From Symbiodinium natans (lineage: Eukaryota > Sar > Dinophyceae > Suessiales > Symbiodiniaceae): a DNA stretch of 64,000 nt. The translations under genes and the position numbers were made by a program. The stretch covers positions 310,001-374,000 of the forward strand of contig CAJNDS010000835.1 in assembly GCA_905221605.1 (NCBI GenBank). The letters run 5' to 3'. Below are positions 8,507-17,876 of this stretch, piece after piece (positions within the stretch are counted from its first letter, which is position 1; every line of letters starts with the position of its first letter). The notes beneath the pieces are model-generated. The model was given only the letters and a program-made list of their open reading frames with translations, was not told the origin of the DNA and searched no databases.

Positions 8507-8989
8507 CATCCCCCCGTCTGCGCAAGCAATCAACAACTTCGTTCTCAGAACACGTAAGCACCGAAAGTGACGAACAGGCCGCTGGCTGTGCAGGTTGTGC
8601 TTTTTGTGCCCGAAATCGAAGCTTCTCCATAACTTGTTGATCCTCGATGCCAATCTGACTTCTACAAGTAAACTAGTTTTACCGCTGGAGGCGCGAGGCC
8701 GGCGGCAACTAAACTTGGCCGCGTTCGCGATAGAACGGTCGTCCTTTTCTTTCGTGTTGGCGTGGCTCTGCGTGCCGAAGACATGTCGTAAACATGTCGG
8801 TGAGCATGGTTCGTCAGAGTTTGTCATCCTGTCATCGTTCTTGACCCTTGTGTCTCCACTACACATGTATCTCCTGAAGGATGCCCGAAGCGCCGTTGCC
8901 TCCTTTGAACAAGCGGAGACTAGGTACGAGCGGAGACCAGGAAAACGCTGTCGTAGCGCAAGCGAAAGTTGAAAGCCTCGCAATTTTCT

Positions 8990-9180
8990 CGGACAATGCT
9001 GCTGATGCTGTTGCTCCTGATGACAATGAGGCGCCAGGAGGCAGGTGATGGTGGTGGCGGCGGCGGTGGTGGTGGTGGTGGCGGTGGTGTTGTTGCTGCC
9101 GCTGGTGATGATGATCCAGATCATGCTGTTGACGAAGATGGCGGTTATCGACGGCGATGATGATGATGATGATGACGACT
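8990..9180 (+). repeat. Imperfect GGT/GAT trinucleotide repeat
   Basis: A degenerate run of GGTGGC, GATGAT and related triplets, reading poly-Gly or poly-Asp in open frames. I treat it as simple-sequence DNA rather than coding sequence because it has no flanking conserved domain or splice context. Confidence 0.7.
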
Positions 9181-9601
9181 ATGACAATGGATTTTGATGT
9201 TGACGGTTATGACGCCGATGAGCATACCAATGGTGATGGCGAGAAAGATGATCATGATTATGATGCTGCTCAAGATGGACTCTGGCTGTCTAAGCGCTTG
9301 TGGGACGTTCGTCTAAGCTTGAAGTATCACAAGGTCTGGGACCAAAAAGAATATGTACATATTCGCAGACGCCGCTATCAATGAAGCATGTTGCGCACTC
9401 CAGCGATTGAATAGCCGGACACGAGTATTCATGCGGAGGCCGCTGTAATTGGGCACCTTACATCCCAGTGTACAACCCTTTCAAGAATGATATGGAAAAC
9501 TGTAGCAGCGTCGGACAGCTGTGGCTGGTGCTGCACCTAGGGAAGAAACGGATGAATCCCCCCCTAAACCCCCCCTAACCCCCCCCCCCCCCCCAACGCA
9601 G

Positions 9602-9719
9602 TTTCAAGCTGAGCCCCCGAAAGGTGATCTACGCATCGGCCAAAGAGGCCCTGAGCCGCCAGCTCCTGGACACCCTGCTGAGGCTTGCGCGGCCGCAGTC
9701 GGTGGCACGGCTCTCTTAG
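9602..9719 (+). CDS. Candidate exon or terminal exon, unknown protein
   Basis: After a poly-C tract and an acceptor (CAACGCAG) comes about 38 codons of coding-like sequence (KVIYASAKEALSRQLLD and onwards) ending at TAG 9717-9719. Base composition and codon use match the confirmed exons elsewhere in the window, unlike the T-rich DNA after it. It has no ATG and needs an upstream exon. It could belong with the 7.57 kb and 10.44 kb candidates (same strand), but I could not prove the joins. The product is not recognised. Confidence 0.4.
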
Positions 9720-10437
9720 GGGGGCCCTTAGGGGCTCTTCGGGCTTATAGGGCTTTTTATAAGACTTTATATGGTTTTGTAGGGCTTTGTTGGGGTTTAC
9801 TTGGGTTTTTTACAGGTTTCTTTTTTGGGTTAGACTATTTTCAACGCTGCGCGACCACCTCGCCCTGGGCCTGCCAGATTTCCGTGTCCGGAGGCCTCAG
9901 GGATTTCTCTGGGGATCTTGTTGCAACACACAGGCTCACATGTAGACCAGGCGAAGATCTTCTTGAAAAGAATCAAACCCCGAAACGGAGAAAGGATCCT
10001 CAGGCCTCAGCCCCAAAACCTCAACCCGAAACCTTTGGTGCCCTCAAGCCGAACCTGCATTGGCCCACCATGAGGTGGTCATCATCAGCAACATGAGGCG
10101 ATTTCACGAGGCACATTGGGGCTCAACTCGCATCAAGTGCACCAGGAATGAAGCCCCCGCCATTTGAGGTCTTTCTGGGTTTCTTTGGGAAGCTGAGTGT
10201 TCGTGGTGTTTTGAGCTTTGTGACGTTTTCGGGCTCAGCATGGCCCCACAGCCAGATACACCCAAGCCAGATGACGAAACTCCTGTAGGGAACTTGGGCC
10301 CAGGTATTTCCGTTTGTTTAGGACTTGTGGTTTATTGGCCTCGTCCCATGCAGGTGAGCATCGGAAACGCCCTAAGAATGCCGAAAGTGCCAAGTGTGGG
10401 CATGTGAGCGATGCAGCCTGAAACCCCGAAGGGCCAG
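9720..10437. other. Stretch without a secure gene
   Basis: T-rich then mixed sequence. A short coding-like stretch lies around 9840-9900, but its boundaries cannot be fixed. The rest looks intronic. Confidence 0.4.
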
Positions 10438-10509
10438 GCCAAGGGGGAGGGCCGCTTCTTCGCCCTGGCCGACCGCTGCTTCGCGCGCGTGGCGCTCGCG
10501 CCCAGCGAG
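10438..10509 (+). CDS. Candidate internal exon, unknown gene
   Basis: A GC-rich island after the acceptor GGGCCAG reads 24 codons, including GRFFALADRCFARVALAPSE, with strongly G/C third positions like the confirmed exons. The pattern F-F-x-L-A-x-R-x-F resembles the C-terminal strand/helix of class I methyltransferases, which would agree with the 7.57 kb exon, but the evidence is slight. Confidence 0.4.
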
Positions 10510-10662
10510 TTGCATCCAGCGACTGGGAGTGCCAGAGCACACTTCAGTTCACACGATCCCATGCCAGAGCACGGAGCACATTTCCGGGCTGAAGCGTGAA
10601 AGGCCCCGATGGATCGGATCTCCCAAGCCCACCATCTTCCTTGCAGAAGCTCAGGATTTCAG

Positions 10663-10784
10663 GCGAGCAGGCGTTGGAAGCTGCGAGATTCACTTGCTTC
10701 GCCGCTGGCCTAGCATCAGCTGCAACAGCTCTTCCCGACACCCTGGGGGCTGAGTTCCCAATGAATCTCCTCAGAGATACCAAC
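10663..10784 (+). CDS. Candidate exon, possible PfkB-type kinase C-terminus
   Basis: An exon-like block follows the acceptor GGATTTCAG and runs to a possible GA donor (ACCAAC|gatgag), giving about 40 codons. The Ala-rich helix ALEAARFTCFAAGLA followed by a Leu-Gly-Ala and Pro stretch resembles the last helices of PfkB/ribokinase-family sugar kinases. No catalytic G-A-G-D motif was found nearby, so the assignment is speculative. It is on the same strand as all other genes here. Confidence 0.3.
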
Positions 10785-10799
10785 GATGAGCCAGGGTTC

Positions 10800-13000
10800 T
10801 GCAATCCACGAAACCACCGAAAACGCCTCTCGCAGGAATCAAGAGGCCCAAGACTGGAAACTTCCTTGATCCTTAGGGTTAAAGTTGGGCTAGATTAAAA
10901 GGGTCAAAAGGGCTAGACGTCCAACGTTGGTTGAGGGCCGGCATCAGCTCAGGGCGCAATATGAAAGGTGGATGCAAATGGGGCTTTTGGCTTTGAGGGC
11001 TTTGGGTTTTAAGGGTTTCGGGCGTCCATATCAAGTCGGAGCTCAGGAGTTCTTTCTTGCTGGAGCTGTGCAGCACCGCGTGTCGGGCTTTCAACGGCCG
11101 TAAACCCTCTGCAATCCCTCAACTCCCTTTTGGTAGTTGGGTGAGTGCATGGGATTCCAAAGCGTCGAAGTTTAGATGGGTCGACCGGGAGGTGGCAACG
11201 CAGGAACCCTAAAACCCCAACCCCAAACCCCTAAGGCCTACGTGGCGATGCCATCCCAGAAGCGCCGGTGGCGGTAGCGCCCAAACGGTCCCGCCTCGGC
11301 AGCAAGGGGACGAAGAAGGCGGTTTTCTGTGAGAAGTGTCTCTGGATGTTCATGTCTTGAGAGTGGTTTTAGCAGTGTGCGTAGCCTGACAATGTGCCGA
11401 AAGCCCGAAGCACAAGCGCCCGAGAAGTGTCCCAAGTTTTGCATCGGAGTGAACAGCGGGGCAACGCCGCGCCCACATCATCTTACCAAATGAACAGCAC
11501 CCAAAAACCGCCCCTTGTTCCCCACACCAAATGGCTGTTGCTCTGAGTCACGGACCCACTTTGGCACAGTGAGGACAAGCCATGTCTATTTATGCGAGGT
11601 CCAAAACTACTTGGGCCCCGTGCGTAGGAAGACTTCAACTGGGCTCTTTCCCAGGATGTCATGGGAACCAGTTTGGAATGCCCCAAATTCAATGAAAAAA
11701 AGGGGATGCGTTTTTTTTTTCAGAGAGAGACGGATGTTGAGCCCACCCCCAAGTGGGGGGCCCTTCCCGAACAACAGATCGGGAGGTGAAGAGGCCGAAG
11801 CGGGGGAATGCTACCGCATCGGCTCATGAGGCTCCGAGTGTTCATTTTTTTTTCCGGATTTTTATCGTCCGGTTTGTGGGTCCCCTTTTCGGTAGAGATC
11901 AAGTTGCGAGAGCTGTCTTGAGTTGGGTCAGTCCTTTGGAGAGGCCTCCCAGCTTTGTGTACTTGAATCTGCGGCTTTTGAGCTGGTATTCGAGGGCTTC
12001 AGTATCCTTGATCGTTCCCTCAAGGAAGGGATAGCTTGAATCACCGCTAGGGCGACCAGACCTAGCTGAGCCAAACTTGCTGAGTTAGTTTCAGCTCACA
12101 ATCAGGACCCCCCTCTGTGCATTCATCGGACACATTGAATCAATCAATCAACCTCCCTCCCTCCCTCCCTCCCTCCCCTCCCTGTGTATCCTAGCCCTAG
12201 TTGCTTAGTAGCTATGGGGTCGTGGCCTCCTTGGGGAATGGCAGGCAGAGGAGTCTGGCGCCCAGCCCACAAGCAGTGCCGGTCACCTGGCGAGTGAGAT
12301 GTTTCCTGGATTCGGCACCAGAGTCTTGGGAACTTCCCCAGATGTAGAGGGAGTCTACAACTCCGTAGTTTTATAGGTTCATATGGATACATGGGCGGGT
12401 CCACAGAAAAGGGGGTCAGGAGGGTTGTTCCTTCACGCCTTTTGCCCCAAACGCTTTTTTTCTACCAGGCTTCCAGGTACAGTGCAGACACTGGAAGCCA
12501 CCCCCCATATCGAATCAGTCCGAGCGAAGGTGCCGCCGCTTCCCTGGTTGGCCACCGCCGGAAAAGAGTCGCTTGGTTTGCAACACAGGGTTTAGGGTTT
12601 AGGGTTTAGGGTTTAGGGTTTCAGATGCCGTCGATCGGCGAATGCGTGCTCTTGGATAGCAGTGAAGCTGCTTTAATCGAGTGGCACTTACTCCGGGCGA
12701 GGTGGCAAGCCTGTTGCAAAAGGGTTTAGGGTTTAGAAGGCGGATCACGCAACCGAAAGGCGTCTCAATGGAGCGTCACATTGCTCTGTAATCGGCATCG
12801 GCCCCAGTATAAAGACAAGCATGCAAGGCTGAGGCAGCAAAGTCCATGCCGGAGCAGAAGAAGACGAAGAAGCAGAGGCAAAACTTCGATTGAAATGAAG
12901 AAGACTAACAATAGAACAAACAGTAAGAAGCATTCATTCATGGCCGAAGTATCAAGGAAGAATAGGAACAAGAACAACTATAAGAAGAACGAGACGCAGA
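10800..13000. other. Gene-poor stretch
   Basis: Mostly degenerate CCCTAAA/TTTAGGG-like words, C-rich runs and a CCCT tract at 12151-12181. A coding-like patch lies at about 11245-11340 (reads APKRSRLGSKGTKKAVF), but its exon ends are uncertain. Nothing else could be supported. Confidence 0.4.
12588..12622 (+). repeat. Interstitial TTTAGGG array
   Basis: Five perfect TTTAGGG units. A shorter repeat of the same type follows at 12723-12737, preceded by TTGCAAAA. Confidence 0.9.
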
Positions 13001-13079
13001 AGAGAACAGAGAGACCTGGATGGAGCTGGACGTGCTTGAGTCTGCTAGAGTGTGGCGTGCAGTTTCCGCCGACCTCACG

Positions 13080-13090
13080 GCCATTTTGGC
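13080..13090 (+). other. Partial DinoSL relict upstream of the cyclophilin gene
   Basis: GCCATTTTGGC equals the central 11 bases of the dinoflagellate spliced leader; the bases after it match at three of five positions. It lies 230 bases upstream of the cyclophilin start codon, where a reverse-transcribed, trans-spliced mRNA would leave its leader. Confidence 0.45.
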
Positions 13091-13319
13091 ACCAGCAGTC
13101 AGAACCGACGGAAAACTGAGGCAGCTCGCAATCCTTAGGTTGGGTGTGGGGTGCATGTTTGAAGACCTTGAGCATAAGTTTTTTTCCGGCAGGCTGCTAA
13201 TGCCGATGCAGGCTCCAAAGACAACGTCGCACTTAGCACGCATAGAAGCTTACACATATACTTTGCAGCCCTCGTGCGTCCTTGAATGGGTCCCCGGTCC
13301 TGCCGGAAGCAGCCGGGCC

Positions 13320-14759
13320 ATGGTTGACTACTCGAAGTTCAACAACATCGAAGACAGTGACGAAGAGCCGATCTGGCAGACCGAGGCGGCTCAGAAGTAC
13401 CAAGGCTTGTCACAGAAGGCACTCTCGGAGCTCGACGAGGGCGTCGTGCGCCTTCAGCAGCGTGACAGGCATTGCCATTGCTTTCTTGATTTCTCCGTGG
13501 ATATCTCCAACCTCAAATGTTACGAGCAGGAGATGCTAGATGCCGGTGCGAAGATCCCCGAGAATCGATACTTGGGCAGGGTAGTCATCGAGTTGGACCA
13601 GGTCGCTCATGCGCCCAAGCTTTGCGAGAACTTCCGGCTTCTCTGCACCGGAGAGCGGGGCAACGGCGTGGGTGGAAAGCGGCTTTGTTACCAGGGGCGT
13701 ACGCTGGACTACATCTTGCCCAAGTACTGCGTGCAGGCATCCATTCCCAACGAGTACTCTTGTTGGGGGTCCTACTTGCCTGACGAGAGGCTCGTCCTGC
13801 CAAATACCTCGTTTGACAGGCCCGGCCTGGTAGCAGTGGGCAACCATGGTGCGAACACCAACAGTTGCACTTTCATGATCACATTGAATGAGGCTGACCA
13901 CTTAGACGGCTTCAACCAGATCATCGGTCGGGTGGTTCGTGGAATGGAGGTGCTTCGTCTCATCGAAGGTCTGCCTACGGACCGCAAGACCTCATCCTAT
14001 GCAGAAAGAAGCGTCAAGACGCACTGGGGAGGCCGGCCCATGGTCGACGTGATCATCGAAAGCTCCGGTGAGATCACCGAGGACCAGATTGCGGTGCCGC
14101 AGCCAAAAGATGGAGACGCCTTCCCGACGCACCCGCAGGATTTCTCTATCAGGAGCGAGCCTTCCGAGCTGCTCTTTGCGCAGGAGCGCATCCGTGAGAT
14201 TGGCAACGAACACTTTCGGAATAACCAGTACAAGCAGGCCCTTGAGAAGTACAACAAGGCGCTGGCATACCTGGAGCCGCTGCTTAAGAAGCAGAACCTG
14301 AAGGAATTCGCCGATCAAGAGGCGTCCACCATGTTGGCTGGTGGCGTTCGCCCGCGAGATCGCACAGAGCCGGTCAAGGCCGAGGCAACCCTGAAACTGA
14401 ACGTTTGTCAGGTACTTCTCGCCATGGGCGAGTGGCAGGGTGCAATTGCTGTTGCAGATGAAGTCTTCCTCGGCCTGGTGGGCAAGCACTCTCAGAAGGG
14501 CCTGGGCGCCTTGCCGAACGACCCGCTCGTCGTGAAGGCACTCTTCCGACGGGCCAAAGCTCGCATCGGCCTTTCTGATGTCAGCGGGGAGATCTCCCAG
14601 CTGGAGGAAGCTTTCGAGGACTTGCGAAGGGCATCCCAGGTGGACCCGGAGAATGGGGAGATTAAGCGGGAACTCGACAAGGTCCGACTTCGGCAGAAGG
14701 AGGCAGACGAGAAGAACCGGGCTGTCTATGAGCGGATGGTTCGCGTACAGCAGAGCTGA
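13320..14759 (+). CDS. Cyclophilin-type PPIase-like protein with TPR repeats (Cyp40-like), intronless
   Basis: A single exon encoding 479 residues. The start at 13320 (MVDYSKFNNIEDSDEEP) is preferred over the in-frame ATG at 13020, because the upstream part looks like leader sequence and contains a DinoSL relict. After an acidic N-terminus comes a cyclophilin fold (about residues 60-250, with FLDFSVDI, VAVGNHGANTNSCTFMITL and GFNQIIGRVV). TPR helices follow (RIREIGNEHFRNNQYKQALEKY and two more), ending in a charged helix; this order matches the Hsp90 co-chaperone Cyp40. The usual active-site Arg of F-H-R-I-I-P is replaced (L-D-Y-I-L-P), so isomerase activity may be weak or lost, while the Gln of the V-Q pair is kept. 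No introns interrupt it although neighbouring genes are intron-rich, which points to retroposition. Cellular role is inferred: cytosolic chaperone assistance. Confidence 0.88.
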   Translation: MVDYSKFNNIEDSDEEPIWQTEAAQKYQGLSQKALSELDEGVVRLQQRDRHCHCFLDFSVDISNLKCYEQEMLDAGAKIPENRYLGRVVIELDQVAHAPKLCENFRLLCTGERGNGVGGKRLCYQGRTLDYILPKYCVQASIPNEYSCWGSYLPDERLVLPNTSFDRPGLVAVGNHGANTNSCTFMITLNEADHLDGFNQIIGRVVRGMEVLRLIEGLPTDRKTSSYAERSVKTHWGGRPMVDVIIESSGEITEDQIAVPQPKDGDAFPTHPQDFSIRSEPSELLFAQERIREIGNEHFRNNQYKQALEKYNKALAYLEPLLKKQNLKEFADQEASTMLAGGVRPRDRTEPVKAEATLKLNVCQVLLAMGEWQGAIAVADEVFLGLVGKHSQKGLGALPNDPLVVKALFRRAKARIGLSDVSGEISQLEEAFEDLRRASQVDPENGEIKRELDKVRLRQKEADEKNRAVYERMVRVQQS

Positions 14760-15130
14760 GAGCGCAAGAGAGAGACGTCTGTAGCAGGAAACTTTCGACA
14801 TTCTTCCAGCACATGCGGCGCCCGGTATGAAAAGATGAAACGCCTGACTTCATGCCCGTCCGCGCTTGCTCAGAGAGCCTCGTGGCAAGCAGAGTTGCAG
14901 GTTGCCCTTGAGCTCCCAAACCCTGAGCCTCTCCATGAGACCTCATCCGCGAGGTCAAGCCCCGCGCGCACCTGCCGGGCAGGAGCCAGCCACAGCGGCC
15001 ACAGCGCAAGCGCCGCCGTGCGCCGGCGGCTGAAAATGAGCAGCAAGGGAATGCGGGAGGGAGTGGGAGGGAGGGAGGGAGGGCGGTTCTGGGTTGCAGA
15101 GCTAACGAGGCCTGGGGTCGGTTCAGCATG
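14760..15130 (+). other. 3' flank of the cyclophilin gene
   Basis: Follows the TGA at 14757-14759. It contains a GGGA-rich purine tract (15055-15085). No polyadenylation signal could be recognised; dinoflagellates lack a canonical AATAAA. Confidence 0.4.
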
Positions 15131-15149
15131 GAGACATGTCGGGTTGGCA

Positions 15150-15290
15150 AGCAACTTTGGCTTGGACCCCTACCAAAGCTTCATGGATGGAGCGATCAGC
15201 CCTGAACGCCCGCAGGCTGCATCCCTCATCAAGGCTGCCCAAGAAGGGGTCGCAGCCGTCCGCACGGGTGCCGGCAGCCCCAGCAGATTC
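15150..15290 (+). CDS. Candidate exon(s), unknown or upstream coiled-coil gene
   Basis: A coding-like block reads FGLDPYQSFMDGAIS and then AASLIKAAQEGVAAVRT in one frame; CCGCAG|GCTGCA could be an internal AG|G junction. The second part fits the Ala/Glu-rich helices of the coiled-coil family whose C-terminal exons follow from 17.9 kb, but the phase link could not be confirmed. Confidence 0.35.
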
Positions 15291-16104
15291 TGTTCTGGGT
15301 TGCGATAAAGGAAAGTTTAAGCTCGCCTATCTGCAATATGTTAGCTAGAGCTTAGGATGTTGGAGTTTAGAATTCACACCGGCAAGCTTCCCACGACTGG
15401 CGAAGCATGGTGATGGGCAGCGTTTTCCGGGGTGGGTTGCGCCGGCCTAAGCCACGAACCGCCTGCCCAAAGCCCTGAATCCTGAGCCCCCGAAGAGTGA
15501 TCAGTTTGGGTTGGGTCTTTGATTGTACCTTTAAAACCTGCTGCTAGCCCTCCTTGAACCTCCTGGAGGGCTTTTCTATCTAGCGCAGTATCGTGTGTGG
15601 TTCGCTGCAGTGCGACTTTCAGTCGGCTAGGCGGGTAGCAAGAAAAAAACCCGAAACCCGAAACCAGAACCCTAAACCCTAAACGCTCAGTTGCTCAGAC
15701 TCAGAGATAGCGCCGAGTAAACCCTAAACGCTAAGTGTTGCATGGAGAGGCCGGCGAGATGAGGGAAGGTGCCGACCTTGGCTAGGAGCCACGCTCTCTC
15801 AGCATTTGTGTGTTCTGGGTCTTCGAGAGCCCTACACCCCAACATCCGGGAAACCCTAAACACAAAAAACATCCCTAAACCCTAAATACCTTATACCCTA
15901 AACACCAAGCCTCTCAGAACCCGAACCCAAGAGGCTGCACCCTGAACCCCCCATGCTACGCAGTGGACGCGCAGCCAAGTGGGAGGCAACAAAAAGAACA
16001 AGGAACCCTCAAAACCCCAAAGCCACCTCGCAAAAAAATCAAGCCAAAACAGGACTCGAAGCCGACATTCTGTGCAATTTAGAGCCCTACCCTACATGGC
16101 GCCG

Positions 16105-16239
16105 GTTTTCCGAAATAACTGGTACCTTATTGGAGTCTTATTGGGGGCCTTATATCTATATCTATCTCTATATCTATATCTATATCCATATCTATATCTA
16201 TATCTATATCTATATTGGGGGGTCCCCTATGGTCGTAAA
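16105..16239. mobile_element. Small inverted-repeat element with internal TATATC satellite
   Basis: The left end (TTTTCCGAAATAACTGGTACC) and right end (GGTCCCCTATGGTCGTAAA) resemble, in the same order, the ends of the element at 60027-60119. Between them lies a TATATC/TATCTA tandem tract (about 16148-16215). It is probably a non-autonomous terminal-inverted-repeat element in which a microsatellite has expanded. Confidence 0.45.
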
Positions 16240-16327
16240 CCCCCCCAAACTCCCGAGGCGTGGAGGCAGATCTGAAGGCCTGGCTCGGCAGCGAGTTCAA
16301 GTCGCTGGCCGGGGCTCCCGGAGCGGG

Positions 16328-16400
16328 AATTTCAGGGTTTCAGGGTTTCAGGGTTTCAGGGTTTCAGGGTGTCAGGGTTTCAGGGTTTAGGGTTTAGACA
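16328..16400 (+). repeat. TTTCAGGG/TTTAGGG variant array
   Basis: About seven units of the 8-base variant GTTTCAGG grading into TTTAGGG at the 3' end. It shows local spread of a telomere-like variant. Confidence 0.85.
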
Positions 16401-17876
16401 TTAGTTCTTGCGTGGGTGAGTGACAGTCAGCCAGTGCTGTAACTTGCCTCCGCCTCAGTGTCCCAGTGTCTTAGTCGGTGTGACTTGCCCGGCAGTGTTC
16501 GAAGAGGCCTGGATGCAAAAGGGTTTAGGGTTTAGGGTTTGGGGTTTAGGGAATTTTCGAGGGGGCCTGGTCCGGTATCCAAAAAAGGGTTTTGGATTTT
16601 GGAGTTTAGTGAACTGCCCTTGACGCTAAGAAGCTACAGAGCCTGCTGAGGATGGCAAATGCTCGGGCTACGAGCGGCGAATCCACGACGCGACGCTCAA
16701 GCACCTTCGGCGGGGGTTGAGAATTCAGGTTTCATCACCAGAGTGCTGCTAGAAAAGGGACTTCCCTCATACGGCAGCGGAGAAGACGGTCGAGGGATGT
16801 CGGTGGGCTCTTCCCGAGTGCATCTCGCAGTACAGTAATTTGGGGCTTTCGGCGCTTCCCGGACTTGGCCAGGCGCTTCGAAGGAGGTGAGGTTTAGAGT
16901 TTCGAGTTCAGGGTTTCGGCGGGCCCCCTTTCAAGCCTAAACTTGCTGTACTGGATAGAGTAAGCAATCTGGTTGTGCTACAGTTTCTTCTGTTGGACTG
17001 CATTGCTCCTTCAGCAGCAGGGTATTCGGACAATTACTCAAGAAGTGGATGCCTTGCTGGTGCTGTTGGGTAATCGGTGGTACCCTTCGCTCAGTGAACC
17101 CTTTAAGCAACAAAGCTGGGACTTTGGCGACCTGGGTTCTGGTGCCAATTCGCCTCAAACCCAGGCGAGACAGCTCATGTGTCAGTACCTAGTAGACTCG
17201 GGAGAAGCAGTGCTGCTCAGTAGGCGAGCGCGGCAAACACAAATAGATCCTAAAAACCAAAGAGCGTGTGCGTGAGAGAGAGCGGAAAACAAAAAAAGAA
17301 AACAGAAACCCCGGCGGCACCATCCTAACACAAAAAACTCACTCATTCTCGTCACGAACAAGGTGACGAGATGTCTCGAACTGCACAGGAACCTTGCCTT
17401 ACACCTCGCAACCCAGGCATCGCAGAGCTGAAGGCGAGGCGCGGCTGAAGGCGCTCCTCACTTGGGGGCGACTCGCGTGAAAGCAAGCGTTTGGAGTCAA
17501 GCTGCCGAGACGTTTATGAAGTATCGCCTAAACAAAAGCCCTTGCTAGACGGGTTGCAAACAAGACTCTACGCCGGATCATTGCCAGGGAAGCCAAGGAT
17601 AGCCAAGGCTAGGCTTTTCCTCCCATAGAACACGCAGCCGGTAGGAAGCTTCAAGTCGCGTTGCGGGTTCAGGGTTCAATGGGGTTCAGGGCTTGGGGTG
17701 GATCCGGGGTTCATGGTTTTTAGGCTTGGGGTTCAGGGTTAAGTCTTGATCGGATTTTGGGGCTTGATTTCATCAGGGTTTACGTCTGTGCGGGAATCGC
17801 GAAGCGAGGGTGAACCCTCACCATCCCAAACCCCAAACCCCTCCACATGCTGTGTCTGACTGTCTGACACCCCCAG

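Larger units (their letters stand above)
15300..17870. other. Intron-like, repeat-rich stretch
   Basis: Contains many degenerate CCCTAAA words (15650-15950), a small inverted-repeat element with a TATATC satellite (16105-16239), a TTTCAGGG array (16328-16400) and TTTAGGG words near 16520. A block at about 16960-17210 is locally open on both strands, but I see no domain in it. Confidence 0.45.

Noticed and set aside
13020-13319. N-terminal extension of the cyclophilin protein
   Set aside because: The frame is open, but it contains the leader relict and no domain, and MVDYSKF at 13320 is a natural start.
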